From Acidobacteriota bacterium (GTDB lineage: Bacteria > Acidobacteriota > Terriglobia > Bryobacterales > UBA6623), in contig WGMB01000003.1 in the NCBI GenBank assembly GCA_016125275.1, positions 1,715,896 to 1,779,895 on the forward strand: 64,000 nucleotides of DNA. Reading direction: 5' to 3'. The notes below the pieces were generated by a model. That model did not search any database and was not told the origin of the DNA. It saw nothing but the letters and a program-made list of their open reading frames with translations. A program made the translations under genes and the position numbers. Shown here in pieces: positions 28,264-36,882 of the stretch (positions are counted from its first letter, which is position 1; the number at the start of each line of letters is the position of its first letter).

Positions 28264-29382
28264 TCAGTCGAGCAGCTCGAGCAAGCGGTCCACGTCCTCG
28301 GGCTCGTTGTAGAAGTGCGGGCTCACCCGGATCCAGCCGTGCCGGGCCGCCGCCGACACCTTCGCTTCGGCCATCCTGGCGACCGCCGCCGCGCTGTCCA
28401 CGCCGTCCTTGCGAAACGTCACGATCCCGGAGCCGCTGTGGTGGTCCCACGGCCGAATGAGCTGGTAGCCGCGGACCGTCGCGCCTTCGAGGGTCCGCTC
28501 GGCCAGCGCGCCGACGCGGTCGGCGAGGGTCGGCTGCCCCACCTCCTGAAACAGCTCCAGCGAGGCGCGCAGCCCGAAGCATCCGATCGTGTTGAGGGTG
28601 CCGCACTCATAGCGGCCGGCGTCGGCGCGCAGGTCGTCTTCGCAACTGTAGGCCGGAAAGCCCGTCACGTTCGTCCAGCCCATCTCGACGGGCTCGACCT
28701 GCGGCATCAGCTCCCTGCGCAGGAACAGGAAGCCCACGCCTTCCGGCCCCAGCAGCCACTTGTGGCCGCTCACCGCCAGGGCGTCCACGCCACTACGGGC
28801 CACGTCCACCGGAAACGCCCCCAGCCCCTGCACGGCGTCCACGACGAGCAGGCAGCCCCGCCGCCGGCAAATCTCGCCCAGCGCGTCCAGGTCGGCGCGA
28901 AAGCCGCTCAAATACTGCACGAAGCTGACGGCCAACAGTCGAGCGCTCTGGCAAGCGCGGTCGATCGCGTCGAGGTCGAAGGCTCCGTCGCGCAGCTCCA
29001 GCCAGCGCGCCTGTACGCCCCGGCGCTCCAGCCGCAGCCACGGAAAGTAGTTCGCCGGAAACTCCCCGCGCACGCCGACCACCACGTCTCCGGGCCGCCA
29101 GTCGAGCCCGTTGGCCACGAAGCTCAGGCCCTCGGAGGTGTTCTTGGTGATCGCGATCTCGCCGGGCTCGGCGCCGATCAGCCGCGCCGCCGCCTGGCGA
29201 AACAGGTCGTACTCGGCGATCCAGGCGGCGTAGCCGGTGCTGCCGTTCTCCATCTGGTCGCGAGCGAAGTCCGCCATCGCGCGCGCCGACCGGCGCGGCA
29301 GCGGTCCGGTGGAGGCGTGGTTGAGATACGCAAATCGCTCTCGAACCGGAAATTCTTCGCGAAGGAGTGCGGAAAGCGACAT
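28264..29382 (-). CDS. Class V aminotransferase family protein
   Basis: 372-aa PLP enzyme of the aminotransferase class V/cysteine desulfurase-like fold. The frame stays open far upstream, but the ATG at 29382 (MSLSALLREEFPV) is followed at once by the family's YLNHASTGPLPR substrate-side motif. The PLP lysine is in AVSGHKWLLGPEGVGF; D in VVDAVQGLG contacts the pyridine; ITKNTSEGLSFVANG binds the phosphate. Likely roles are isopenicillin-N-epimerase-like or selenocysteine-lyase-like reactions; the lack of a mobile Cys loop argues against NifS/IscS sulfur transfer. It is divergent from the M48 protease. Confidence 0.88.
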   Translation of the reverse strand: MSLSALLREEFPVRERFAYLNHASTGPLPRRSARAMADFARDQMENGSTGYAAWIAEYDLFRQAAARLIGAEPGEIAITKNTSEGLSFVANGLDWRPGDVVVGVRGEFPANYFPWLRLERRGVQARWLELRDGAFDLDAIDRACQSARLLAVSFVQYLSGFRADLDALGEICRRRGCLLVVDAVQGLGAFPVDVARSGVDALAVSGHKWLLGPEGVGFLFLRRELMPQVEPVEMGWTNVTGFPAYSCEDDLRADAGRYECGTLNTIGCFGLRASLELFQEVGQPTLADRVGALAERTLEGATVRGYQLIRPWDHHSGSGIVTFRKDGVDSAAAVARMAEAKVSAAARHGWIRVSPHFYNEPEDVDRLLELLD

Positions 29383-29505
29383 GGACGCCCGTTTTTGGAG
29401 GTCTCGGCCGCGCCGGACCCGTTTTGAGTGTACCCCGCTGGCGTCACCCCTTATACTGAAGGCGGCGTTGGAGCCTGAATCAGGCTTCGCGCCCGGGGAA
29501 CCCTC

Positions 29506-30498
29506 ATGAGAATTCGCAAGGAAGGCCTGCTCGCCGTCGTTCTGGCGCTGACTCTGCCCTTGCTGGCCGTCGCCGGCAAGAACGACAAGAAGGACGTGGA
29601 CGCCATCGGCGAGCGCGACGTCGACGGCAAGGTCAACTTCTACTCGATCGAGAAGGAGATCGCGCTGGGCAAGGGCATGGCGCAGGAGGTGGAGCGCAAC
29701 TCGAAGATCATCGACGATCCGGTGGTCGCCGAGTACGTCAACCGCGTCGGCCAGAACATCGTCCGCAACTCCGACGCCAAGGTTCCCTTTACCATCAAGA
29801 TGGTCGACGCCAAGGAGATCAACGCCTTCGCGCTCCCCGGCGGCTTCTTTTTCGTCAACTCCGGCCTGATGCTGCGCGCCGACAACGAGGCCGAGCTGGC
29901 CGGCGTGATGGCCCATGAGATCGCCCACGTGGCCGCCCGCCACGGCACCCGTCAGGCCACCCGCGGCCAGATCGCCAACTACGCTTCCCTGCCCCTGATC
30001 TTCATGGGCGGCTGGGCCGGCTTCGGCATCCGCCAGGCCGCCGGCTTCGCGATCCCGATGGGCTTCATGCGCTTCTCGCGCGGCATGGAGTCGGAGGCCG
30101 ACCTGCTGGGCCTGCAGTACCTCTACAAGACCGGCTACGACCCGACGGCGATGGTGGACTTCTTCGAGAAGCTGCTCGCCGAACAGAAACGAAAGCCCGG
30201 CGCGCTGTCGAAGCTTTTCTCCAGCCACCCGCCCACCGGCAACCGCGTGGAAGCCACCCAGGAGCGGATCGGCGAGATCCTGCCCAGCCGCCCCGAGTAC
30301 GTCTTCCAGACCTCCGAGTTCCTCGACGTGCAGTCGCGCCTGTCGGCGCTGACCCAGCGCACCAAGGAAGAGAGCGACGACCCGAACAAGCCGACGCTGC
30401 GCCGCGCTCCCTCCGACGGCACCATCCCCGCCGACGGCGAAGAGACGACCACCGAGGAAGACGAGCGGCCGACGCTCAAGCGGCGCCCGCAAGAGTAG
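29506..30498 (+). CDS. M48-family zinc metalloprotease
   Basis: 330-aa exported protease, probably periplasmic quality control of outer-membrane proteins (BepA/LoiP-like). Signal peptide 1-23 (GLLAVVLALTLPLLAVA). The zinc site is H137-E-I-A-H141 in MAHEIAHVAARHG with the third ligand E195 in MESEAD. There are no C-terminal TPRs as in BepA; instead the last 60 residues are acidic and low-complexity (TTEEDERPTLKRRPQE). A short hydrophobic stretch (LPLIFMGGWAGFGI) follows the first zinc motif. A strong terminator follows the stop. Confidence 0.92.
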   Translation: MRIRKEGLLAVVLALTLPLLAVAGKNDKKDVDAIGERDVDGKVNFYSIEKEIALGKGMAQEVERNSKIIDDPVVAEYVNRVGQNIVRNSDAKVPFTIKMVDAKEINAFALPGGFFFVNSGLMLRADNEAELAGVMAHEIAHVAARHGTRQATRGQIANYASLPLIFMGGWAGFGIRQAAGFAIPMGFMRFSRGMESEADLLGLQYLYKTGYDPTAMVDFFEKLLAEQKRKPGALSKLFSSHPPTGNRVEATQERIGEILPSRPEYVFQTSEFLDVQSRLSALTQRTKEESDDPNKPTLRRAPSDGTIPADGEETTTEEDERPTLKRRPQE

Positions 30499-30527
30499 CC
30501 GCCGGCCTCGCCAAACCCGAAACACGA

Positions 30528-30565
30528 GAACCCTCCGCGCCGCCCGCGGAGGGTTCTTTGCTTTT
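30528..30565 (+). terminator. Intrinsic terminator after the M48 protease
   Basis: A perfect 12-bp stem GAACCCTCCGCG / CGCGGAGGGTTC (30528-30539 with 30545-30556) with loop CCGCC is followed by TTTGCTTTTCTC. It ends the protease transcript 30 bases after its stop codon and separates it from the converging glycosyltransferase. Confidence 0.9.
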
Positions 30566-30580
30566 CTCTCGAGAGCGTCG

Positions 30581-31309
30581 TCAGGCGCTGCGGCGCGCCT
30601 TCCAGCCGGGGCCCGCCTGGAACGGCTTGAACTTGTACTTCACGATGCACCACAGCGCCCGAAAGCCATCCTTGACGCCGATCTTCTTGCCTTCCTCGTA
30701 GGTTCGGCCGTGGTAGGCGATGCCGACCTCGTAGATCCGCGCGCCCGTCTTGGCCAGCTTGGCCGTGATCTCCGGCTCGAACCCGAAACGGTCCTCTTCG
30801 AGCGGAATGGCCTGAATCAGCTCCCGCCGAAAGACCTTGTAGCAGGTCTCCATGTCGGTCAGGTTCAGGTCCGTCATCATGTTCGACAACAGCGTCAGAA
30901 AGCGGTTGCCCACCGAGTGCCAGAAGTACAGCACACGGTGCTCCTGGGTGGAGAGGAACCGCGAGCCGAACACCGCATCCGCCTTACCGGCGTCCAGCGG
31001 CCGCAGCAGTTGGGCGTAGTCCTCGGGATCGTACTCGAGGTCGGCGTCCTGCACGATCACGTAGTCGCCCTGGGCGTGCTCGAATCCGGTGCGCAGGGCC
31101 CGCCCCTTGCCGTAGTTGCGCTCATGCCGGAAGGTCCGCACGTTGGGGTACTGCGCGGCGAGCTTCTCGAGCGCCGCCGGCGTCCCGTCGGTCGAGAAGT
31201 CGTCGACGATCACGATCTCCTTGTCCACGTTCACGCTCTGCACGCGAGCGATGATCTCGGCGATCGTAGCGGCTTCGTTGAAAACGGGAATGACGACGGA
31301 CAGCTTCAT
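30581..31309 (-). CDS. GT2-family glycosyltransferase (dolichyl-phosphate mannose synthase-like)
   Basis: 242-aa cytoplasmic glycosyltransferase with the DPM1-type GT-A core: [25 protein letters not shown] and the metal motif [10 protein letters not shown], then [12 protein letters not shown] and [11 protein letters not shown]. It has no C-terminal membrane helices. It should load a sugar from a nucleotide donor onto polyprenyl phosphate, making the donor used by GT87/PMT-type membrane enzymes such as the one at 14.7-15.9 kb. The ATG start at 31309 opens directly on the core strand. Confidence 0.92.
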   Translation of the reverse strand: MKLSVVIPVFNEAATIAEIIARVQSVNVDKEIVIVDDFSTDGTPAALEKLAAQYPNVRTFRHERNYGKGRALRTGFEHAQGDYVIVQDADLEYDPEDYAQLLRPLDAGKADAVFGSRFLSTQEHRVLYFWHSVGNRFLTLLSNMMTDLNLTDMETCYKVFRRELIQAIPLEEDRFGFEPEITAKLAKTGARIYEVGIAYHGRTYEEGKKIGVKDGFRALWCIVKYKFKPFQAGPGWKARRSA

Positions 31310-31389
31310 GAGTGCCAGACTGGACGCTCACCGGCGCCTGCGCGGCGAGTTTCCAGTGTAGTCGGAATTCGACGCCGGCTTCCGGCCGT

Positions 31390-32790
31390 TTACTTCGGTT
31401 GCCGGAACTCCGCGTAGGGGTCCCAGAGGGGCTCGCGCTTCTCGGCCGGAATCTCGTCGAGCGCCGCGCGCAGCTTCAAGCGAGCCGCTTCGGCTTCGGC
31501 CGAGCCTTCGCCCGCCGGGATCGGATGCTCCTCGAGCACGTCGTTGGGCACGTCATAGAGCCGCCCGTCGTCATACAGCTTGTAGCGCTTGTCGCGGGCG
31601 AACAGGTCCAGGTGGGTGTAGGCCTTCTTGCCGGCGCCCGGCCGAGGGTCGTGCCAGACGATGATGACGTCCTTGGGATGGCCCGGCTCGCCGCGAAGCC
31701 GCGGCAGAAAACTGACGCCGTCGATGGTCTCCCCGGCCGGCGGCTTCGCCCCGCCCGCGTCGATCACGGTGGCGTAGATGTCGGTCGCGTCGATCAGGTC
31801 GTCCAGCACTTTGCCCTCGGGCGTCACGCCGGTCCAGTTGGCGATCAGCGGAACGCGCGTGCCTGCGTCGGTGGGCAGCCCCTTGCCGCCCTGGATCGGC
31901 TTGCCGTTCAGGTCCGAGGTGGTCTCGCGTGGCGAGCCGTTGTCGCTGAAGAACAGGATCAGCGTCTTCTCGCGCAGACCCAGCTCGTCGAGCTTCGCCG
32001 TCACCCGGCCCACGCACTTGTCCATGTACTCCACCATGTCGTGGAAGTTCTTCGGGCTGGAGGCCAGCCGGTCCCCGCCGGCCCAGTCCGCGCTGTCGGG
32101 CGTCGGGTTGAAGGGGCCGTGGGTGAGCGCCATCGGGTAGTAGACGAAGAACGGCTCGGCGCGGTGGGCCTCCATGAACCGCTCGATGTGCTCCACGTAG
32201 AGGTCCGGCCCATAAAGGCCCTTGGCGTCTTCGACCGGCTTGGCGTTGTCCACCACCGTCGGGTCGGCGTAGCGGGAGCCCTTGTCCTCGGTGTGATAGG
32301 CGTGCCAGACGTACCAATCGTCGAAGCCTGCGTCCTCGGGACGCTGCCCCAGCCCGCGAAACTCCGGCTCGAAGTCTGGCGGGTTGTAGCTCCACATCTG
32401 CCACTTGCCGGAGATGCAGGTCTTGTAGCCGGCCGCCTGCATCTGGTGGCCGAACGTCTTCTCGTCGGGCCGCATCAGCCCAAAGCCCAACCAGTTGCGA
32501 TAGTTGTACTGCCCGGTCATCAACTGCAGGCGCGTGGGCGTGCACAGCGGCTGCGCGTAGGCCTGCGTGAAGCGCACGCCGGTGGCGGCCAGAAGGTCCA
32601 GATTCGGCGTCTGGTGCGAGGTCCCGCCGTAGCAGCCGACCGCCTCGTAGCCCATGTCGTCGCATAGGATCAGCACGACGTTGGGCTTCTCGGCGGAGGG
32701 GGCCTCGGCGGCCGGTTCGGGCGTCGAAGCGCAGGCGGCGAAGGCGGCCAGGGAAGAGGCTTTCAGAAAGTCGCGGCGGGACAAGGCCAT
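31390..32790 (-). CDS. Tat-exported sulfatase
   Basis: 466-aa formylglycine sulfatase. The ATG at 32790 gives a Tat signal SRRDFLKASSLAAFAAC; the Cys at residue 20 makes a possible lipobox (FAAC). Metal ligands D44-D45 in LCDDMGYEAVG; formylglycine motif C83-T-P-T-R in QPLCTPTRLQL; late ligands in FFSDNGSPRE; GKWQMW matches the usual GKWHLG lysine block. The frame extends 74 codons further upstream without family resemblance and I leave that out. Neighbours are a GT2 enzyme and a GNAT protein, which give no substrate clue. Confidence 0.92.
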   Translation of the reverse strand: MALSRRDFLKASSLAAFAACASTPEPAAEAPSAEKPNVVLILCDDMGYEAVGCYGGTSHQTPNLDLLAATGVRFTQAYAQPLCTPTRLQLMTGQYNYRNWLGFGLMRPDEKTFGHQMQAAGYKTCISGKWQMWSYNPPDFEPEFRGLGQRPEDAGFDDWYVWHAYHTEDKGSRYADPTVVDNAKPVEDAKGLYGPDLYVEHIERFMEAHRAEPFFVYYPMALTHGPFNPTPDSADWAGGDRLASSPKNFHDMVEYMDKCVGRVTAKLDELGLREKTLILFFSDNGSPRETTSDLNGKPIQGGKGLPTDAGTRVPLIANWTGVTPEGKVLDDLIDATDIYATVIDAGGAKPPAGETIDGVSFLPRLRGEPGHPKDVIIVWHDPRPGAGKKAYTHLDLFARDKRYKLYDDGRLYDVPNDVLEEHPIPAGEGSAEAEAARLKLRAALDEIPAEKREPLWDPYAEFRQPK

Positions 32791-32857
32791 GAGGGGGATT
32801 GTACTGCGAAGCGGCCGGCGCGGAGGAGCCCGCCCCCCTGCGCTACACTCCGATCGG

Positions 32858-33334
32858 ATGCTGACGATTCGCGAAGCCGCCCCGGGCGAGATTCCGGCGG
32901 CGGTGGATCTGCTCACTCGGGCCTTCGAGCTCATCTCATGGTTCCGCCGCGCGGACGCCTTGTTCGGCCCCGTCAACGGCCGGCCCTGGCAGGAACGGCT
33001 GCGGGCGCGCATCGAGAAGGCTCCCCAAGGCCAAACCGTGCTGCTCGGCTTCGAGGGCGACGCGCTCCGGGCCTGCGCCGTTTGCGGCTACGATCCCAAG
33101 CTGGGAGTAGGTTTCCTGGACCTGCTCGGCGTGGAGCCGGCGGCCCACGGCCAAGGCCACGGACGCCGGATGCTGCGAGCCTTCGAGGACTGGGCGCGCG
33201 CCCAAGGCGCGGCGGCGGTGAATCTGGACTGCCTGGTGGACAACGACGTGGGTAACGCCCTGTACGCCTCGGAGGGCTATCACGAGCTGGCGCGTCAGAT
33301 CCGCTGGTTCAAGCCCCTAGCTCCTGCCGAATGA
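32858..33334 (+). CDS. GNAT-family N-acetyltransferase
   Basis: 158 aa. GNAT landmarks: start MLTIREAAPGEIPAAVDLL, core LDLLGVEPAAHGQGHGRRML (motif A with Q/R-x2-G-x-G/A as GQGHGRR), and the late NALYASEGYHE. The substrate is unknown. The ATG at 32858 is used; the frame is open about 200 bases upstream, inside the divergent sulfatase, and that part is antisense noise. Its last 26 bases overlap the end of the converging TIM-barrel gene. Confidence 0.9.
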   Translation: MLTIREAAPGEIPAAVDLLTRAFELISWFRRADALFGPVNGRPWQERLRARIEKAPQGQTVLLGFEGDALRACAVCGYDPKLGVGFLDLLGVEPAAHGQGHGRRMLRAFEDWARAQGAAAVNLDCLVDNDVGNALYASEGYHELARQIRWFKPLAPAE

Positions 33335-34163
33335 ACTCGATGTTGCGCTCGGTGGCCCGGCGCATCTGTTCCGGGGCGGAGTGCTTGGACTCGAAGCAGT
33401 ACCAGCCGTCGTAGCCGATCTCGCGCAGCGCCCGGAACGCGGCGCGCCAATCCACCCGGCCCGGCTCCTCGATCAGCCGCTCCTCGTTCTTCACATGCAC
33501 CTGGCACAGGCGCTCGCGGCCCAGCAGCTTCACGCCCGGCACGGCCTGGCCGGTGTGACCGTAGAATTCCACGTTGTCGAGGTCATAGTAGACCTGCACG
33601 TTCGGCTCGGCCACGTGGTCCAGCAACCGCACGTTGTCAGCCGGGCTCAGCGAGTTCTCCAAGCCGAGGATCACCCCGGCGTCGCGGGCCGGTCCGGCGG
33701 CGGCTTGCAGCAGTTGCACGACCGGCCCGTAGGCGGCCTCCTCGTCCATGTTCGGGGCGTTGTCGCGGAAGAACGCCACCAGGATCACCGAAGAGCCCAG
33801 CAGCTCGGCCGCGCGGATGGCGCGCAGCAGCTCCACGCCGGCCACCGGCGAGGTCCGGATCGACACGCCGCGGCTCCACACGCCCGACAGCGACGGCAAC
33901 TGCACGCCCCAGCGATAGGCCTCCCGCTTGTAGCGGCGAACGGCCTCCAGGTCCCACAGGTTCGGCTCGCCCGCGGCGATCTGCAGCTCCACGCCCTGGA
34001 GTCCCCGCACCTCGGCCGCCACGCGCACCACGTCGAAGTCGCCCACCATCTTCAGGCTGGCGGCGCGGTGCGCAAACTTCGGCGGGGGCTGCTGCGCCGC
34101 CGCGCCCGCCGGCGCCGCCAGAGCTCCGGCGGCCAGCGACAGGAATCCGCGGCGGTCGAGCAT
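33309..34163 (-). CDS. Tat-exported sugar phosphate isomerase/epimerase-like TIM barrel
   Basis: 284-aa xylose-isomerase-like TIM barrel (AP endonuclease family 2 fold). It has a Tat signal MLDRRGFLSLAAGALAAPAG, so the mature enzyme is periplasmic and cannot easily use a phosphorylated sugar. Barrel ligands include E in GLENSLSPAD, D in YYDLDNVEFYGH, H in CQVHVKNEE and E in CFESKHSA, the usual E-D-H-E metal set. It is the last gene of a three-gene operon with a Gfo/Idh oxidoreductase (5-base gap) and another TIM barrel. Probable role: sugar epimerisation or ketoisomerisation. Confidence 0.88.
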   Translation of the reverse strand: MLDRRGFLSLAAGALAAPAGAAAQQPPPKFAHRAASLKMVGDFDVVRVAAEVRGLQGVELQIAAGEPNLWDLEAVRRYKREAYRWGVQLPSLSGVWSRGVSIRTSPVAGVELLRAIRAAELLGSSVILVAFFRDNAPNMDEEAAYGPVVQLLQAAAGPARDAGVILGLENSLSPADNVRLLDHVAEPNVQVYYDLDNVEFYGHTGQAVPGVKLLGRERLCQVHVKNEERLIEEPGRVDWRAAFRALREIGYDGWYCFESKHSAPEQMRRATERNIEFIRQELGA

Positions 34164-34168
34164 CGCGA

Positions 34169-35281
34169 TCAGGCCGGAAAGTCCGCCGACGTGGCGAAGC
34201 GGGCGTGGTCGATCGACACCCACGCGGCCCAGGCCAGCTTGGTGGCGGCGATGGCGAACTCCGGCCCCAGCGGATGCGGCTCGCGGGTGCGCACGCTTTC
34301 GAAAAAGTCTCGGTAGAGGGCGGCCTCGTCGCTCTCGCCCGTCTCGTACTTCTTCAGGTCGAGGTCGAAGGGCTTCTCGCCCTCCAGGCGAACCGTGGCC
34401 GTGCGGCGGTCCCATTGCAGGCTGCCGCGGTCGCCCACCAGGGTCAGATTCCATGCGGCGCCGGGCGAAAAGCCGTTGTAGGCGTGCGCCACGCGAACGC
34501 CGTTGCCGTACTCGGCGATCACGTTGATCACGTCCTCGGTGGTGCGCTCGGGCCAGTGCAGAGCCCCGCCGGTGGCGGCGCAGGTCTGCAGCTCGGCGCC
34601 GCCGATCATCTGCTGCATCAGGCCGTAGTTGTGCACGGAGAACTCGAGCAGGCTGGAGCCGGCCAGCTCCCGGCGGAAGCGCCAGGGCGTCTTTTCGCCG
34701 CTCTCGGGGTCGGTCCACTGCCAGGTCTTGGGATTCCAGTCGCCGCGGAACTCGTTCAGCACCACCTGCCACAGCGTTCCCAGCCCGCCCTGCTGCACGA
34801 ACTCGCGCATCACGCGCTGGTCGGAGGCGTAGTGGCGCTGCATGCCGACGGCGACGATGCGGCCGGTGCGGCGCGCCGCCTCCAGCACCCGCTGTCCCTC
34901 GGCGTAGTTCAGGCCGATGGGTTTCTCCATCAGCACGTCCTTGCCGGCCTCCATCGCCGCAATGGCCATCTCGGCGTGCAGGTAGTTCGGCGCGGCGATG
35001 GTCACGGCCTGCACATTGCTGTCGGCCAGCAGCTCGCGGTAGTCCACATACATGGCCGCGTTGGCGGCCTGACCCTTGCGGGCGGCGCGCATGCGGTCGG
35101 CCTGGATGTCGCACAGCGCGGAGATCTCCACGCCGGGCAGCTCGGCCAAGCCCGCCAAGTGGCGCTGCGGGCGGTTGCCGAGGCCGATCAGCCCGAGCTT
35201 GGGCGAGGATGGGGGGGACTGCGCGCTCGCGGCGGCGGCCCCGAGGGCGCTGGCGAGCATCGTGCGGCGACTCAACGACAT
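34169..35281 (-). CDS. Tat-exported Gfo/Idh/MocA-family oxidoreductase
   Basis: 370-aa NAD(P)-dependent sugar oxidoreductase with a Tat leader SLSRRTMLASALGAAAASA. The Rossmann motif is LIGLGNRPQ, where the third Gly is replaced compared with GxGxxG; the catalytic E119-K120-P121 motif lies in LMEKPIGLN. The C-terminal domain includes LLEFSVHNYGLMQQMIGG and GEWNPKTW-like FRGDWNPKTWQWTD, common in Solibacter-type members. The Tat route would let it carry its cofactor out folded. ATG 35281 chosen because MSLSRRT starts the Tat motif; eight residues upstream are possible. Middle gene of the operon. Confidence 0.9.
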   Translation of the reverse strand: MSLSRRTMLASALGAAAASAQSPPSSPKLGLIGLGNRPQRHLAGLAELPGVEISALCDIQADRMRAARKGQAANAAMYVDYRELLADSNVQAVTIAAPNYLHAEMAIAAMEAGKDVLMEKPIGLNYAEGQRVLEAARRTGRIVAVGMQRHYASDQRVMREFVQQGGLGTLWQVVLNEFRGDWNPKTWQWTDPESGEKTPWRFRRELAGSSLLEFSVHNYGLMQQMIGGAELQTCAATGGALHWPERTTEDVINVIAEYGNGVRVAHAYNGFSPGAAWNLTLVGDRGSLQWDRRTATVRLEGEKPFDLDLKKYETGESDEAALYRDFFESVRTREPHPLGPEFAIAATKLAWAAWVSIDHARFATSADFPA

Positions 35282-35301
35282 GGGAAACTCTCCTGAGCGG
35301 A

Positions 35302-36165
35302 TCAAACGTGCATCTGGTCGCGCAGATGCTTGCGGGCGCGGACGACCAAGTCGCGGCTGGCGATGTCGTCGCGCTTGTTGACTTCGAGGATCGCCCAGCC
35401 GGACCAGCCCGTCTCGTGCAAGGCGCGTCCGATGGCGGCGAAGTCGACCGTCCCGGTCCCGATCAGCACTTCGTCGCCGCCCGCCACGTCCCGCAGGTGC
35501 AGGCCGGCGATGCGGTCGCCGCGTTCGCGCAGAAACTGCGGCACGTCCATCTCCCCGTGCAGCACGTGGCCGACGTCGAACAGCAGGCTGACGGCCTCGG
35601 GGCTGGTGGCGTCGAGCAGCCGCCGCAGCTCGGCGCCGTCATGGGCGACCTCGTGCTGGTGGTTGTGGACGGCGAAGCGGACGCCCATCGCGCGCAGCTC
35701 TCCGCCGAGCTTCTCGCACTCGCGGATCTTCGACGCCAACGCCTCGGGCTCCACCGACCCGTCAGGACGCGTCGGCAGGGCCCGGCCGCTCATGATCACG
35801 TGGTCGCCGCCCAGCGCCTTGGCGGCCTGGGCGATGCGCAGGATCTCGGCGCGCTCGGCGGGAATCTTGGCCGGGTCGATGAGGCTGCCGCTGCAGTGCA
35901 GCCCGATCAGCCGCACGCCCCGGCGCTCGATCTCGGCCCGCATCGGCCCGGGGTCGCCGAAGCTCGCTTCCAGGCTGCGAAAGTTGGTCTCGAAGCCGTC
36001 GTAACCGGCTTCGCGCAGGTCGTCGAGCACCGCCAGCAGCTTGTCGCGGGCGGGCAGCGGCGAGCCGTAGGCGCGAGTCTGGCAGCCGACCCGAATCTTG
36101 GAATCCGCCCCCCAGGCGGAAGCGGCGGCGAGAGCCGCCAGTGCGGCGCGGCGGGTGATCGTCAC
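35302..36165 (-). CDS. Tat-exported sugar phosphate isomerase/epimerase-like TIM barrel
   Basis: 287 aa, same fold as the gene at 33309 but only distantly similar. GTG start at 36165 with leader TITRRAALAALAAASAWGAD. Barrel landmarks: GYDGFETNFRS, LIGLHCSGSL, AVHNHQHE, LLFDVGHVLHGEMD, GLHLRDVAGGDEV and ILEVNKRDD, giving the metal ligands N/H, D, H and E. First gene of the three-gene operon; the next gene starts 20 bases after its stop. Together with the Gfo/Idh enzyme it would form an oxidise-isomerise route for a sugar in the periplasm (inference). Confidence 0.88.
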   Translation of the reverse strand: MTITRRAALAALAAASAWGADSKIRVGCQTRAYGSPLPARDKLLAVLDDLREAGYDGFETNFRSLEASFGDPGPMRAEIERRGVRLIGLHCSGSLIDPAKIPAERAEILRIAQAAKALGGDHVIMSGRALPTRPDGSVEPEALASKIRECEKLGGELRAMGVRFAVHNHQHEVAHDGAELRRLLDATSPEAVSLLFDVGHVLHGEMDVPQFLRERGDRIAGLHLRDVAGGDEVLIGTGTVDFAAIGRALHETGWSGWAILEVNKRDDIASRDLVVRARKHLRDQMHV

Positions 36166-36207
36166 GACGCCCCAGAGGTTAGCACAAGGCCTGTTGGGCG
36201 ACAGATT

Positions 36208-36882
36208 CTAGCCCGAGTGGTCCCGCGACTCTTCCAGCAGCCGCTGGGCTCGCGACGGGTTGTAGACGCCGCAGGGGCAGAAGCGCGCCAGCGTCGCCAC
36301 GGCCTGCTCCGGAGTCCGGCGGCCTTCGCGCACCATGTCGAGCATCTTGCGCGCCATGTTGAAGCTCACCATGCCGTGCCCGCACATCGTCGAAAGCTTC
36401 AGCACCTGCGAGTTCGGCAGGTGGTCGTGCGGATCGTTGAAGCCCAGCGAGTACTCCACGCTGTGGCGCTTGATGCCGCAGCCCTCGGCGCAAGCCTTGG
36501 CCCCGCTCACCGAGGTCGACATGTTCACCGACAGCCCCAGGTCCGCCGCAATCACGTCGCGTAGCGCGCCTTCAGCCTTCTCGCGCGAGTTGAACACCGC
36601 CGCGCAGGTGCCCGGCTTTTCCACGCCGTCGATCACGCCCTGCCAGTCCGGCGAATGGTCGCGGTTCCAGTGGGCGGTCGGGTTCAGGTGGCGCTCCGGG
36701 TTGAAGCTGCCCCGGTTGCCGTTGCCCATGTTCGAGGGCTGGTGCTTGGCGCAAATCTCCAGAAACTTCTTCTGCTTCTCCACCGCGCCCTCGTCGTTGA
36801 TGCCGCGGGCGGGAATGCAGAACAGGATGAAGTCGTCGTGGAAGCTTTCCGAGTCACCGTACCGATGCAAGGTGTTCGTCAT
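36208..36882 (-). CDS. Conserved Cys-rich protein of unknown function, partner of Fe-S protein
   Basis: 224 aa, cytoplasmic, no signal or membrane segment. I do not recognise the family. It has eight cysteines; the last five look placed for a cofactor: C131-x3-C135 (AKACAEGCGIKRH), C167 (STMCGHGMVSF) and C202-x-C204 (RFCPCGVYNP). Conserved-looking His/Asn/Trp blocks lie early (NPTAHWNRDHSPDW). The start overlaps the end of the upstream ferredoxin-like gene by 29 bases on the same strand, so the two are almost surely co-expressed. A metal- or Fe-S-binding enzyme or sensor is plausible but unproven. Confidence 0.7.
   Translation of the reverse strand: MTNTLHRYGDSESFHDDFILFCIPARGINDEGAVEKQKKFLEICAKHQPSNMGNGNRGSFNPERHLNPTAHWNRDHSPDWQGVIDGVEKPGTCAAVFNSREKAEGALRDVIAADLGLSVNMSTSVSGAKACAEGCGIKRHSVEYSLGFNDPHDHLPNSQVLKLSTMCGHGMVSFNMARKMLDMVREGRRTPEQAVATLARFCPCGVYNPSRAQRLLEESRDHSG

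Noticed and set aside
28264..30525. 753-aa ORF joining the aminotransferase to upstream sequence
   Set aside because: The upstream part is antisense to the M48 protease; the aminotransferase begins at 29382.
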